A stretch of DNA of 61,758 nt, from assembly GCF_016342705.1 (NCBI RefSeq), contig NZ_JAEINV010000006.1, positions 167,344 to 229,101 on the forward strand, in the 5' to 3' direction. The translations under genes were made by a program, and so were the position numbers. Origin of the DNA: Lutibacter sp. GTDB lineage: Bacteria > Bacteroidota > Bacteroidia > Flavobacteriales > Flavobacteriaceae. Numbering within the stretch: the stretch's first letter is position 1; each line of letters starts with the position of its first letter. Positions 34,801 to 43,530 of this stretch are shown here, piece after piece. The notes below the pieces were generated by a model. That model made no database searches. It worked only from the letters and a program-made list of their open reading frames with translations, and was not told the origin of the DNA.

Positions 34801-35192
34801 ATATGTATGGAAACTACCAAACTGAACCCTATTTTGAAAATGTAGAAGCAGGAATACATACTGTTTTTGTAAAAGATAATTTCAATTGTGGTATTGCACA
34901 AATTGAAGTTTCAGTCATTGGATATCCAAAATTTTTTACGCCTAATAATGACGGTATAAATGATACTTGGAGAATTTTAGGAGTTTCGGATACATTTTAT
35001 GTAAACTCTACTATTTACATTTTTAATAGATATGGTAAATTAATTACCCAAATCAATCCAAAAAGTGAAGGCTGGAATGGTATTTACAATGGGCAATATT
35101 TACCTGCAACAGATTATTGGTTTTCCGTAGAACTTATTGACAATAACGGAGAAATTAGAATTAGAAAAGGTCATTTTAGTTTAATTAGATAA
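31830..35192 (+). CDS. T9SS type B sorting domain surface protein (1120 residues)
   Basis: Exported by signal peptide MKKLVFLYLLFCSINIFSQ and then by the type IX system. The N-terminal region of about 370 residues is propeller-like (ANFWYFGKNAGINFNSGTP, FSDKNGNLLFYSDGITVWNR, SAIIVPHPGKTNIYYLFTVG). Next comes an Ig-like segment near 390-480 (NVNYKWIFKGNVISNNATLD), then four or five repeats of about 100-110 residues opening with a QCDxDG-type motif (LKCDSDGINDGFYSVDFN; LCDSSISGTDIDGIEIFDL; KQCDEDGIPDGYTDFNL; QCDDDATFDGKNLFDL). The C-terminus from about 1031 is the gliding-motility/CHU_C sorting domain (FFTPNNDGINDTWRILG and YIFNRYGKLI). It is likely attached at the cell surface, perhaps for adhesion. 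Gene 2 of the pair starts 66 bases later. Confidence 0.9.
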   Translation: MKKLVFLYLLFCSINIFSQGEANFWYFGKNAGINFNSGTPVPITGKLNTNEGCSSFSDKNGNLLFYSDGITVWNRNNNSMPNGVNLKGDPSSTQSAIIVPHPGKTNIYYLFTVGANNYDQDGNLISATEGLQCYTIDMTANGGLGDVIGSAIDLSNGQNANWTEKITSVKGADCNSYWVISLVKNTFITYKIDNTGLITAPVISTVNYTSQDPRGYLKVSPSGKKLASATFGVNGNFLLYSFNDTTGTVSNDGISLISNVAIDGQVYGVEFSPLSTKLYCSTFNFNSNKIYQFNLEASNIVASKTLINSQFGYRGALQLAPNGKIYATVPADYNTGTSYIDAINFPEKLGLNCNYQEKALDLGTNGFAMQGLPPFISSILLPIEITDGITTENLNKTVAKRCLGESYKLASENIAGNVNYKWIFKGNVISNNATLDMTNLSNSMAGVYYLEAETIDNCGFKILYKGEVTIEVYAKPILNTATSILKCDSDGINDGFYSVDFNTITTAQILNGQSSTNFEVLYFNNQIDADLNQNALPNPYTNKTAYGTEIIYARIQNVNSPLCYQTTSFVLQIFETSYPPSTITNLSLCDSSISGTDIDGIEIFDLTSKNLEILNGQDASKFTIAYFTDAAYTNKIPNPTSFKNSIRDLQPIYVKINNKLNLNCITTTSFNIVVHVLPSIQSNFTIKQCDEDGIPDGYTDFNLNEANNYLSNGISNLKITYYLTYNDALLDSNAVIAAPFSNAIQNKVLARIENSNGCFRVAQLNLLVSSTSFPENYLKKVIQCDDDATFDGKNLFDLAYHSSEIINLFPTGQNLEVSYYRNLKDAQLEQNKIPTSQPYLNEIPYNQTLYVRVESEDNGECFGLGPYLNLTVNPRPDFNIPETAIYCKNLPPITVLIFNANGLYTYEWKNENGQVISNSPKASINKEGTYTVIATSNEGCASFPQTIEVSASEIAAISYNDIKIIDDSDNNSITISTENLGIGDYEFSLDNMYGNYQTEPYFENVEAGIHTVFVKDNFNCGIAQIEVSVIGYPKFFTPNNDGINDTWRILGVSDTFYVNSTIYIFNRYGKLITQINPKSEGWNGIYNGQYLPATDYWFSVELIDNNGEIRIRKGHFSLIR

Positions 35193-35258
35193 CTTTTAAC
35201 TAATTACAATCTTTTAATAACCAGATATTTACTATCTTTATAGAAACCTCTCTACATT

Positions 35259-38200
35259 ATGAAAAGAGTTGTGTTTTTATTGTTAGTTCTGTTTCCTATA
35301 GTATCATTCTCTCAAAAAGAAGCTGCAATTTGGTACTTTGGTCAATACGCTGGGTTAGATTTCAATTCCGGCGCACCTGTTGTTTTAACTAATGGGCAAT
35401 TAAATACTTTTGAAGGTTGTGCTACCATAAGTGATTATTTAGGAAACTTGCTATTTTATACCGATGGTGTAACCGTATGGAATAAAAACCATTTGGTGAT
35501 GCCTAATGGCACTGGATTATTAGGAAATGCATCCAGTACACAATCTGCAATAATAGTTCCTAAACCCGGCAATTTAAATCAATATTATATTTTTACTGTT
35601 GATGATAGAAATACCACATCACCTTTATCAACTAATGGAATTCGATTTTCAACGATAGATTTAACTTTGAACGGCGGATTGGGAGATGTGATTCCTGCAC
35701 AAAAAAATTTAACACTAGTTGCGCAAGCTTACGAAAAAATAACTGCTGTTAAACACGCTGACAGTAATTCGTTTTGGGTAATTTCATTTATACAAAATAG
35801 ATTTTTAGCTTGGCGAGTTGATGCTGCCGGAGTTAACACAACTCCAATAATATCTAACGTTAGTAATGCTCTGGATTCTAGAGGTTACCTTAAAGTATCT
35901 CCTGATGGTAAAAAAATTGCTTGTGCAAATTTTGGGACAGGATCTTCTCTGATGATTTATGATTTTAATCCTGCAACTGGAATTGTATCAAATGAAATTC
36001 AATTAAGCTTTGATACTACAAATGATATACCATATGGTGTTGAATTTTCAATGCAAAGTCAAAAATTATATGTTACTACTAGTCAACTCTCTGGAAACAT
36101 TCACAGTCCACCAGGGAAATTATATCAATATAATATGGCTAGCGCAAATATTTCTGCTTCTCGAATTCTTATACATTCATCAAATGTAAATACACGTGGA
36201 GGGCTACAATTAGCTATTGACGGAAAAATATACAGAGCACTTTCAATAACTACTACAAGCCAAATTGGAACAGCTTATTTAGGAGTTATAAATAACCCCG
36301 AAAGTGACGGAATTGCTTGTAATTATGTGCATAATGCCATTGACGTAAGTAATGGAAATCCAAACAGAAAAGTTGTTGAAGGATTACCTCCTTTTATTCA
36401 ATCATTCTTTTTATCATCAATTTCATCAAAAAAGTATTGTTTTGGTGATGCTACAGAATTCACCATTAATTCAACAGCTCCACCAACTAGTGTTTTATGG
36501 AATTTTGGCGATCCAGCTTCTGGAATTAATAATACATCAACCATTATTAACCCAACTCATATTTTTTCATCGCCAGGAAACTACACTATTAATGCTGCCA
36601 TTACAGTTGGAACTAGTACCAGTATTATTTCAACAGATATTACCATTTTAAATGCTCCAATTGTCACATCACCTGTATCTTTATTGCAATGTGATGATGA
36701 CCTAGATGGTTTTGTTAACTTTAATTTACAAGATGCCAATTCTTTAATTTCAACAGAAAGTCCAGCACCTGTAATTACCTATTTTTTAACCGAAAATAAT
36801 GCATTAAATACCATAAATCCGATTACTAATTCAACTGCATTTAATAATGCTACTAGCAATTTAGTTTGGGCTAGAGTGGAAAATTCTGCAGGTTGTTTTA
36901 CCACTGCTCAAGTTAATTTACAAGTTGCAACTACAGAAATCCCAAGTAGTTTAATGGTTAATTTCTATCAATGTGATGACACCTTGGATGGAAATGATGA
37001 AAATGGATTTTCTAATTTCAACTTTAGTTCCGCAACTAATCAAGTTTTGAATGCTTTGCTACCAGAAACAAATTTTGTAGTTACCTATTATGAAACATTC
37101 CTAAACGCAGTTGCACAAACAAATCCAATTGACCCAACTAATTATAGAAATATAACACCCACCAATCAGCAAATTGTAGTGAGAGTTGACAATTTGTCAA
37201 ATCAATGCTTTGGAATTGGATATCATGTGACATTAAATGTAAATAGTGTTCCAAAATTTGATTTACAAAATTCAGTAGATTTTTGCTTCCTTTCTGGAAA
37301 CCATTCTATTGAAATAGAAAATCCAGTAGATAATTATCAGTACTCTTGGAAAAATGAAGCAGGAACTGTTGTTGGAAATACACCTTCAATAATTGTGAAT
37401 TCTGCGGGTTTGTATACTGTAACTGCAACAGATACGAATGGAAATAATTGTTCTAAAACGAAATCGATTCAAGTAAACAGTTTAACTATCAATCCATTAG
37501 CTAGTTTTACCATAAATAATGTTCAAATTAATGAAATTTCAACAAATAATAATACAATTACTGTTTTAACAAGCAACTTACCTCCTAGTAATTATCAATT
37601 TGCATTAGATACTGGGAATTATCAAAATAATAATGTTTTTTTAAATGTTTCTGACGGTGTTCATTTGGTTAAAATTCGTGATATAGATAATTGTTTAGAA
37701 GCAGAAGTATATGCCCCATTAATTGAAATAGTTGCTACTAACTTTTGTTTTGGTGATGCTACAGACATTTATTTAACCTCATCACCACTTACTCCAACTA
37801 ATTTGATTTGGAATTTTGGTGATCCTGCATCAGGAATTAACAATACTTCTAATGCTTTAAACCCAACACATATGTATTCCAATTCAGGTAATTTTACAAT
37901 TACTGCAACAGTTACATTTGGAATAAATACTTCAATAATTATAAAAGAAATTACGATTCAAGAATACCCAATAGTAAATTCTCCAATATTATTAATACAG
38001 TGTGATGATGATATTGATGGCTTTGTAAACTTCAATTTACAAGATGCCAATTCTTTAATTTCAACAGAAAGCCCGGCGCCTGCAATTACCTATTTTTTAA
38101 ATGAAAATAATGCAGTAAATAACATAAATCCCATTACAAATACAACTACTTTTAATAATGCTACTAGCAATTTAGTTTGGGCTAGAGTGGAAAATTCTGC

Positions 38201-40598
38201 AGGTTGTTTTGCCACTGCTCAAGTTAATTTACAAGTAGCAACTACTGAAATTCCTAGTGGATTAATGCTTAATTTCTACCTATGTGATGATATTTTGGAT
38301 GGTGATGATAAAAATGGAATTTCTAATTTTAATTTTAGTACTGCAACTAATCAAGTGCTAAATGCTTTATTGCCCGATACTAATTTTAGGGTTAGCTATT
38401 ATGAGAATATTTCAAATGCCATTGCAAAGTTAAACCCAATTGACCCAACTAATTATAGAAATATTTCTCCAACAACTCAGCAAATTGTTGTCAGAGTTGA
38501 TAATTTAGACAATCAATGTTTTGGCGTTGGATATCATATTACATTACACGTAAATGCCATTCCTCAATTTAATTTACAAAATTCGGTCGATTTTTGCTTC
38601 CTTTCTGGAAACCACTCTATTGGAGTAGAAAATCCAGTGAATAACTATCAGTACACATGGAAAAATCAGGCTGGAGCTGTTGTTGGGAATACACCTTCAA
38701 TTATTGTAAATTCTTCGGGTTTGTATAGTGTAACTGCCACCGATACGAATGGAAATAATTGTTCTAAAACGAAATCGATTCAAGTAAATAGCATTCCTAT
38801 GAGTCCGTTAGCAAATTTCACAATTAATAATATTCAAATTAATGAAGTAGCAACTAACAACAATACAATTACCGTTTTAACAAACAATTTACCTCCTAGC
38901 AATTATCAATTTGCGTTAGATTCTGGGAATTATCAAAACAGTAACATTTTTTTAAATGTTTCTGAAGATTATCATAAAGTTCATATACGAGATATTAATA
39001 ATTGTTTAGAAGCAAGTTTAGTTGCACCAATTATTAAAATTTATGCAACTAATTTCTGTTTTGGAAATGAAACTCAATTTTCACTAACGCCAACTTTACC
39101 TCCTGCTTCAGATACAAATTGGAATTTTAATGATCCCAATTTAAATAATACTTCAACGATATTCAATCCGACGCATATTTTTTCTCATTCTGGAAACTAC
39201 GTGGTTTCAGCATCTGTTACGTTTGGTTTAGATACTTTTATTTACACAAAAAAAATCACTATAAATCCTTTACCTCAAGTTAATAGTCCTATAACACTTT
39301 TTATGTGCGATGATAACTTAAATGGTATAGAAAATTTTAATTTAACGAATGCAGATAGCTTAATTTCAACTGAAAATCCAGCACCTACAATTACCTATTT
39401 CTTAAGTGAAACTGATGCTATAAATAATACAAGTCCAATTTCAAATACGACTTCATTTTCAAACAGTACTTCTCCAATAGTTTGGGCTAGAGTTTTAAAT
39501 GCTTCCAATTGTTTTTCAATTGCTCAAGTAAATTTAGTAGTTGAATCTATAGAAATTCCTGCTGATTTAATGTTGACTTTTAATGAATGTGATGATATTG
39601 CAGATGGAAATGACACTAACGGTATTAGCATTTTCAATTTTAGTGCTGCAACTCAGCAAATTCTTTCAAACTTCACACCTAATTTAAATTTAGAGATTAC
39701 TTATTATCAAAATTTAGCAGATGCTTTATCCAAAATAAACGAAATAGACCCAACCAATTATAGAAATATTTCTGCTCCATTTAATCAAAAAATTGCAATC
39801 CGAGTTGAAAATACAACAAATGGATGTTTCGGAATTGGATATCATCTCAATTTGGAAGTAGATAGTGTCCCAAAATTTGATCTAAAAACTACTGTTGAGT
39901 TTTGCTTTTTATCTGACAGTCATGAAATTGGCATAGAAAATCCGCTGACAGATTACAATTATATTTGGGAAAATGAAAATGGTAAAACTATTGGTAACAC
40001 TCCAACAATTACAATTAATTTTGAAGGAGAATATTTTGTTAATGCCATTGATGTTCAAGGAAATAATTGTATTAAAACAAAAAGCATTCTTGTAAAAAGT
40101 ATGCCAATTAACAACTTACTAAACTTTAACTCAACCAATATTTTAGTAACCGATAATTCAAATAACAATACCATTACAATAAATACTGATAATTTACCAA
40201 TAAGCTCGTATGAATTTGCCATTGATGATGGTAATTTTTCTGAAATTAGTTTTTATGAGTATGTACCTGCAGGCAGACATTTTGTAAAAATTAGAGATGT
40301 TGTCAACTGCTTAGAGGCTATTATTGAAATTTCTTTAATTGGCATTCCAAACTTTTTTACCCCTAATAATGATGGTTATAATGATACTTGGCATGTAACA
40401 GGAATAGATTTTCAGCCAACATCAAATGTATATATTTTTGATAGATTTGGTAAATTAATAGCTATACTTGATCCTCTTGGGCCTGGTTGGAATGGCTACT
40501 ATAAAGGAAATCCTTTACCTTCAACTGACTATTGGTATAGAGTTGAATTAGAAGATAGAAGACTTTTAAAAGGACATTTTAGCTTAATTAGAAGATAA
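35259..40598 (+). CDS. Giant T9SS type B surface protein with three ~436-residue repeats (1779 residues)
   Basis: Signal peptide MKRVVFLLLVLFPIVSFSQ. Residues 20-390 are paralogous to the N-terminal region of the previous gene (AIWYFGQYAGLDFNSGAP, GNLLFYTDGVTVWNKN). Three long repeats then start at the FCFGD/YCFGD motif near 394, 830 and 1267. Each holds a PKD domain (WNFGDPASGINNTS, then NPTHIFSSPGNYTI), two QCDDxxDG segments and a segment with VDFCFLSGNHSI. The CHU_C sorting domain starts near 1695 (NFFTPNNDGYNDTWHVTG) and ends FSLIRR. PKD domains are common in adhesins and glycan-binding proteins. No catalytic motif is visible. Confidence 0.9.
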   Translation: MKRVVFLLLVLFPIVSFSQKEAAIWYFGQYAGLDFNSGAPVVLTNGQLNTFEGCATISDYLGNLLFYTDGVTVWNKNHLVMPNGTGLLGNASSTQSAIIVPKPGNLNQYYIFTVDDRNTTSPLSTNGIRFSTIDLTLNGGLGDVIPAQKNLTLVAQAYEKITAVKHADSNSFWVISFIQNRFLAWRVDAAGVNTTPIISNVSNALDSRGYLKVSPDGKKIACANFGTGSSLMIYDFNPATGIVSNEIQLSFDTTNDIPYGVEFSMQSQKLYVTTSQLSGNIHSPPGKLYQYNMASANISASRILIHSSNVNTRGGLQLAIDGKIYRALSITTTSQIGTAYLGVINNPESDGIACNYVHNAIDVSNGNPNRKVVEGLPPFIQSFFLSSISSKKYCFGDATEFTINSTAPPTSVLWNFGDPASGINNTSTIINPTHIFSSPGNYTINAAITVGTSTSIISTDITILNAPIVTSPVSLLQCDDDLDGFVNFNLQDANSLISTESPAPVITYFLTENNALNTINPITNSTAFNNATSNLVWARVENSAGCFTTAQVNLQVATTEIPSSLMVNFYQCDDTLDGNDENGFSNFNFSSATNQVLNALLPETNFVVTYYETFLNAVAQTNPIDPTNYRNITPTNQQIVVRVDNLSNQCFGIGYHVTLNVNSVPKFDLQNSVDFCFLSGNHSIEIENPVDNYQYSWKNEAGTVVGNTPSIIVNSAGLYTVTATDTNGNNCSKTKSIQVNSLTINPLASFTINNVQINEISTNNNTITVLTSNLPPSNYQFALDTGNYQNNNVFLNVSDGVHLVKIRDIDNCLEAEVYAPLIEIVATNFCFGDATDIYLTSSPLTPTNLIWNFGDPASGINNTSNALNPTHMYSNSGNFTITATVTFGINTSIIIKEITIQEYPIVNSPILLIQCDDDIDGFVNFNLQDANSLISTESPAPAITYFLNENNAVNNINPITNTTTFNNATSNLVWARVENSAGCFATAQVNLQVATTEIPSGLMLNFYLCDDILDGDDKNGISNFNFSTATNQVLNALLPDTNFRVSYYENISNAIAKLNPIDPTNYRNISPTTQQIVVRVDNLDNQCFGVGYHITLHVNAIPQFNLQNSVDFCFLSGNHSIGVENPVNNYQYTWKNQAGAVVGNTPSIIVNSSGLYSVTATDTNGNNCSKTKSIQVNSIPMSPLANFTINNIQINEVATNNNTITVLTNNLPPSNYQFALDSGNYQNSNIFLNVSEDYHKVHIRDINNCLEASLVAPIIKIYATNFCFGNETQFSLTPTLPPASDTNWNFNDPNLNNTSTIFNPTHIFSHSGNYVVSASVTFGLDTFIYTKKITINPLPQVNSPITLFMCDDNLNGIENFNLTNADSLISTENPAPTITYFLSETDAINNTSPISNTTSFSNSTSPIVWARVLNASNCFSIAQVNLVVESIEIPADLMLTFNECDDIADGNDTNGISIFNFSAATQQILSNFTPNLNLEITYYQNLADALSKINEIDPTNYRNISAPFNQKIAIRVENTTNGCFGIGYHLNLEVDSVPKFDLKTTVEFCFLSDSHEIGIENPLTDYNYIWENENGKTIGNTPTITINFEGEYFVNAIDVQGNNCIKTKSILVKSMPINNLLNFNSTNILVTDNSNNNTITINTDNLPISSYEFAIDDGNFSEISFYEYVPAGRHFVKIRDVVNCLEAIIEISLIGIPNFFTPNNDGYNDTWHVTGIDFQPTSNVYIFDRFGKLIAILDPLGPGWNGYYKGNPLPSTDYWYRVELEDRRLLKGHFSLIRR
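36438..40340 (+). repeat. Three in-frame tandem repeats of 1308-1311 bases
   Basis: Units begin at the Cys codon of the xCFG motif at 36438, 37746 and 39057. The spacings are 1308 and 1311 bases (436 and 437 codons). Units 1 and 2 contain long, almost identical DNA blocks (for example about 36845-36930 against 38156-38241), while unit 3 is more diverged and slightly shorter. This implies an older duplication plus a recent duplication or gene conversion between units 1 and 2. Confidence 0.85.
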
Positions 40599-40732
40599 AT
40601 TAGAAGTATTTAAACCCGCTTTTTTGCTTTCTATAAATTACAATTGATTTTACTTAAAAAATTGTTTCAATTTTAAGTTGCTATATTTACCACAATCATA
40701 AATTTTAAATTATCTACTTATAGAATTTAGTT

Positions 40733-40740
40733 TATTTTTG
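40733..40740 (+). promoter_or_regulatory. -7 box immediately before uvrB
   Basis: TATTTTTG is an exact TAnnTTTG match ending 4 bases before the uvrB ATG. With a start about 5 bases after the G, as at the SRP RNA gene, transcription would begin at or next to the A of the ATG. Confidence 0.5.
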
Positions 40741-40744
40741 CAGT

Positions 40745-42733
40745 ATGCAATTTAAATTAGAATCAAATTTTAAACCAACTGGAGACCAACCACAAGCAAT
40801 TGAACAACTTGTAACAGGTATAAATTCCAGTGAAAAATTCCAAACATTGTTGGGTGTTACTGGTTCTGGTAAAACATTTACAGTTGCAAATTTAATTGAA
40901 AGAACTCAAAAACCAACGCTTGTACTCGCTCACAATAAAACATTAGCGGCACAATTATACTCAGAATTTAAACAATTTTTCCCTACAAATTCCGTAGAAT
41001 ATTTTGTTTCATATTACGATTATTATCAACCGGAAGCGTACATTCCAGTTACAGGGACGTATATTGAAAAGGATTTATCTATCAACGAAGATATTGAAAA
41101 ACTAAGAATTAGTGCATCTTCTGCGCTACTTTCAGGAAGAAGAGATGTAATTGTTGTTGCTTCTGTTTCTTGTATTTACGGTATTGGAAATCCTGTTGAA
41201 TTCAAAAAGAACGTTATAAATATTGAAGTTGATCAACAAATACCACGCACTAAATTTTTACACTTATTAGTTACTAGTTTATATTCCAGAACGGAAACAG
41301 AAATTAGCAGCGGAACTTTTAAGGTGAAAGGAGATACCATTACCGTATATCCATCATACGGAGAACACGCGTACAGAATCCATTTTTTTGGCGATGAAAT
41401 TGAAGAAATTGAAAGTTTTGATGTTACCAATAATCAAGTAGTTGAAAAATTTGAACAATTAACCATTTATCCAGCAAATTTATTTGTTACATCTCCAGAT
41501 GTTTTGCAAAATGCCATACATGCAATTCAGGAAGATTTAATGAAACAATTCAACTATTTTAATGAAATAGGAAAACATTTAGAAGCAAAACGTTTAAAAG
41601 AACGTACCGAATTTGATTTGGAAATGATACGTGAATTGGGCTATTGTAGCGGAATTGAAAATTATTCGAGATATTTAGATGGAAGAGATCCAGGCACAAG
41701 ACCATTCTGCTTATTAGATTATTTTCCAGATGATTATTTAATGGTAATTGATGAAAGTCATGTTACTATTCCGCAAGTTCATGCAATGTATGGCGGCGAC
41801 CGATCTAGAAAAGAAAATTTAGTGGAGTTCGGTTTTAGATTACCTGCTGCAATGGATAATAGACCTTTAAAATTTGATGAATTTGAAGCCATTCAAAATC
41901 AGGTAATATTTGTGAGTGCAACACCCGCAGATTATGAATTACAAAAAACGGAAGGTGTTTTTATTGAACAAGTTATTAGACCAACTGGCTTACTAGATCC
42001 TGAAATTGAAGTAAGACCAAGTATTAACCAGATAGATGATTTAATTGAAGAAATACAAATTAGGGTTGAAAAAGATGAACGTACTTTGGTGACAACACTC
42101 ACCAAACGAATGGCGGAAGAATTAACCAAATATTTAGGTCGAATTTCTATTCGTTGTCGTTATATTCATTCGGATGTTGATACGTTAGAACGTGTAGAAA
42201 TTATGGCAGATTTACGAAAAGGTTTATTTGATGTTTTAATTGGAGTGAACTTATTAAGAGAAGGATTAGATTTACCAGAAGTTAGTTTAGTTGCTATTTT
42301 AGATGCCGATAAAGAAGGTTTTTTACGTTCGCACAGATCGTTAACGCAAACCATTGGTAGAGCTGCAAGAAACGTTGAAGGAAAAGCAATTTTGTACGCT
42401 GATAAAATTACAAACAGCATGCAATTAACCATGGATGAAACAACGAGAAGGCGTGAAAAACAAATTGCATACAATACTGCGAACAACATTACACCCACTC
42501 AAATTAAAAAATCTATTGAAAATACGCTAGGAAAAAATACTGTTACCTCTTATCATTATGATAATACTGCACAAATGGCAGCGGAAGAAAACTTATCGTA
42601 TTTGCCTAAAACAGAAATTGAAAAACGCATAAAAGAAAAGCGGAAACAAATGGAAGAAGCTGCCAAAGCCTTAGATTTTATTATAGCAGCAAAACTGCGT
42701 GATGAAATAAAAGTTTTAAAAGAAAATCTATAA
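40745..42733 (+). CDS. uvrB: Excinuclease ABC subunit UvrB
   Basis: DNA-damage-recognition helicase subunit of nucleotide excision repair. 662 residues, normal length. Domains run in the usual order: Walker A LLGVTGSGKTFTVAN (about 35-49), the beta-hairpin YYDYYQPEAYIPVTGTYIEKD, MVIDESHVTIPQ (Walker B), FVSATPADYEL, the helicase half DVLIGVNLLREGLDLPEVSLV and QTIGRAARN, and a C-terminal UVR (UvrC-binding) motif EKRIKEKRKQMEEAAKALDF. The start MQFKLESNFKPTGDQPQAI aligns with UvrB N-termini, so the ATG is secure. Confidence 0.98.
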   Translation: MQFKLESNFKPTGDQPQAIEQLVTGINSSEKFQTLLGVTGSGKTFTVANLIERTQKPTLVLAHNKTLAAQLYSEFKQFFPTNSVEYFVSYYDYYQPEAYIPVTGTYIEKDLSINEDIEKLRISASSALLSGRRDVIVVASVSCIYGIGNPVEFKKNVINIEVDQQIPRTKFLHLLVTSLYSRTETEISSGTFKVKGDTITVYPSYGEHAYRIHFFGDEIEEIESFDVTNNQVVEKFEQLTIYPANLFVTSPDVLQNAIHAIQEDLMKQFNYFNEIGKHLEAKRLKERTEFDLEMIRELGYCSGIENYSRYLDGRDPGTRPFCLLDYFPDDYLMVIDESHVTIPQVHAMYGGDRSRKENLVEFGFRLPAAMDNRPLKFDEFEAIQNQVIFVSATPADYELQKTEGVFIEQVIRPTGLLDPEIEVRPSINQIDDLIEEIQIRVEKDERTLVTTLTKRMAEELTKYLGRISIRCRYIHSDVDTLERVEIMADLRKGLFDVLIGVNLLREGLDLPEVSLVAILDADKEGFLRSHRSLTQTIGRAARNVEGKAILYADKITNSMQLTMDETTRRREKQIAYNTANNITPTQIKKSIENTLGKNTVTSYHYDNTAQMAAEENLSYLPKTEIEKRIKEKRKQMEEAAKALDFIIAAKLRDEIKVLKENL

Positions 42734-42746
42734 TTAGTATTAAAAT

Positions 42747-42782
42747 AAAAAAAGAGTTGTAATTATTACAACTCTTTTTTTA
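42747..42782. terminator. Bidirectional terminator between uvrB and fsa
   Basis: GAGTTGTAA-tta-TTACAACTC with A-run before and T-run after, between convergent genes. Confidence 0.9.
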
Positions 42783-42818
42783 TTAGTTAAAAACCACAGA
42801 TGGTGATTTCCTAATATA

Positions 42819-43472
42819 TTAGTTTCCTTTTTTATAATCAGCTAAAAATTGCGCTAAACCACTATCCGTTAACGGGTGTTTTAACAATCCTTTTATTGAA
42901 GATAACGGACCTGTCATCACATCTGCCCCAATTTTAGCACAATCAATTACGTGCATTGTATGGCGCACAGAAGCTGCTAAAATTTGAGTTTGAAATCCGT
43001 AATTATCATAAATCAATCTAATTTCAGAAATTAAATGCAATCCATCTGTTGAAATATCATCTAAACGACCAATAAACGGAGAAACATACGTTGCTCCTGC
43101 CTTTGCAGCCAATAATGCTTGACCAGCTGAAAAAACCAATGTTACATTGGTTCTAATTCCTTTATCAGAAAAATATTTACATGCTTTTATTCCGTCTGCA
43201 ATCATTGGTAATTTTACCACAATTTGAGGATGTAACGCAGCTAAAGCTTCTCCTTCCTTAACCATTCCTTCAAAATCTGTTGCAATTACTTCAGCACTAA
43301 CATCACCTTCCACAATGCTACAAATGTTTACATAATGTTTTAAAATATTGTCTGCACCTGTAATTCCTTCTTTAGCCATTAATGATGGGTTTGTAGTAAC
43401 TCCATCTAAAACACCTAATGCTTGTGCTTCTTTAATTTGCTCTAAATTAGCTGTGTCAATAAAAAATTTCAT
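42819..43472 (-). CDS. fsa: Fructose-6-phosphate aldolase / small transaldolase (TalC/FSA type)
   Basis: 217 residues, the short class of transaldolase-like enzymes. [20 protein letters not shown] and [12 protein letters not shown] open the barrel. The Schiff-base Lys is Lys87 in [42 protein letters not shown] and [12 protein letters not shown] complete the signature. Sequence alone does not decide between aldolase and transaldolase activity; in Bacteroidota it is probably transaldolase in the pentose phosphate pathway. Confidence 0.93.
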   Translation of the reverse strand: MKFFIDTANLEQIKEAQALGVLDGVTTNPSLMAKEGITGADNILKHYVNICSIVEGDVSAEVIATDFEGMVKEGEALAALHPQIVVKLPMIADGIKACKYFSDKGIRTNVTLVFSAGQALLAAKAGATYVSPFIGRLDDISTDGLHLISEIRLIYDNYGFQTQILAASVRHTMHVIDCAKIGADVMTGPLSSIKGLLKHPLTDSGLAQFLADYKKGN

Positions 43473-43513
43473 TTAGTTGTATATTTAATTAATATTGAAT
43501 TGTTTATTCTTTG

Positions 43514-43521
43514 CAAAAGTA
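43514..43521 (-). promoter_or_regulatory. -7 box for fsa
   Basis: TACTTTTG on the minus strand, an exact match 42 bases upstream of the ATG. Confidence 0.45.
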
Positions 43522-43530
43522 ATTAAATGA

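Noticed and set aside
36438..40340. Tandem repeats as a possible CRISPR or satellite array
   Set aside because: The repeats are 1.3 kb, in frame and coding for PKD and related domains.
42747..42782. Inverted repeat as a possible mobile-element end or CRISPR-like repeat
   Set aside because: A-run, perfect stem, T-run and position between convergent genes mark it as a terminator. The same holds for 10720, 18445 and 49811.
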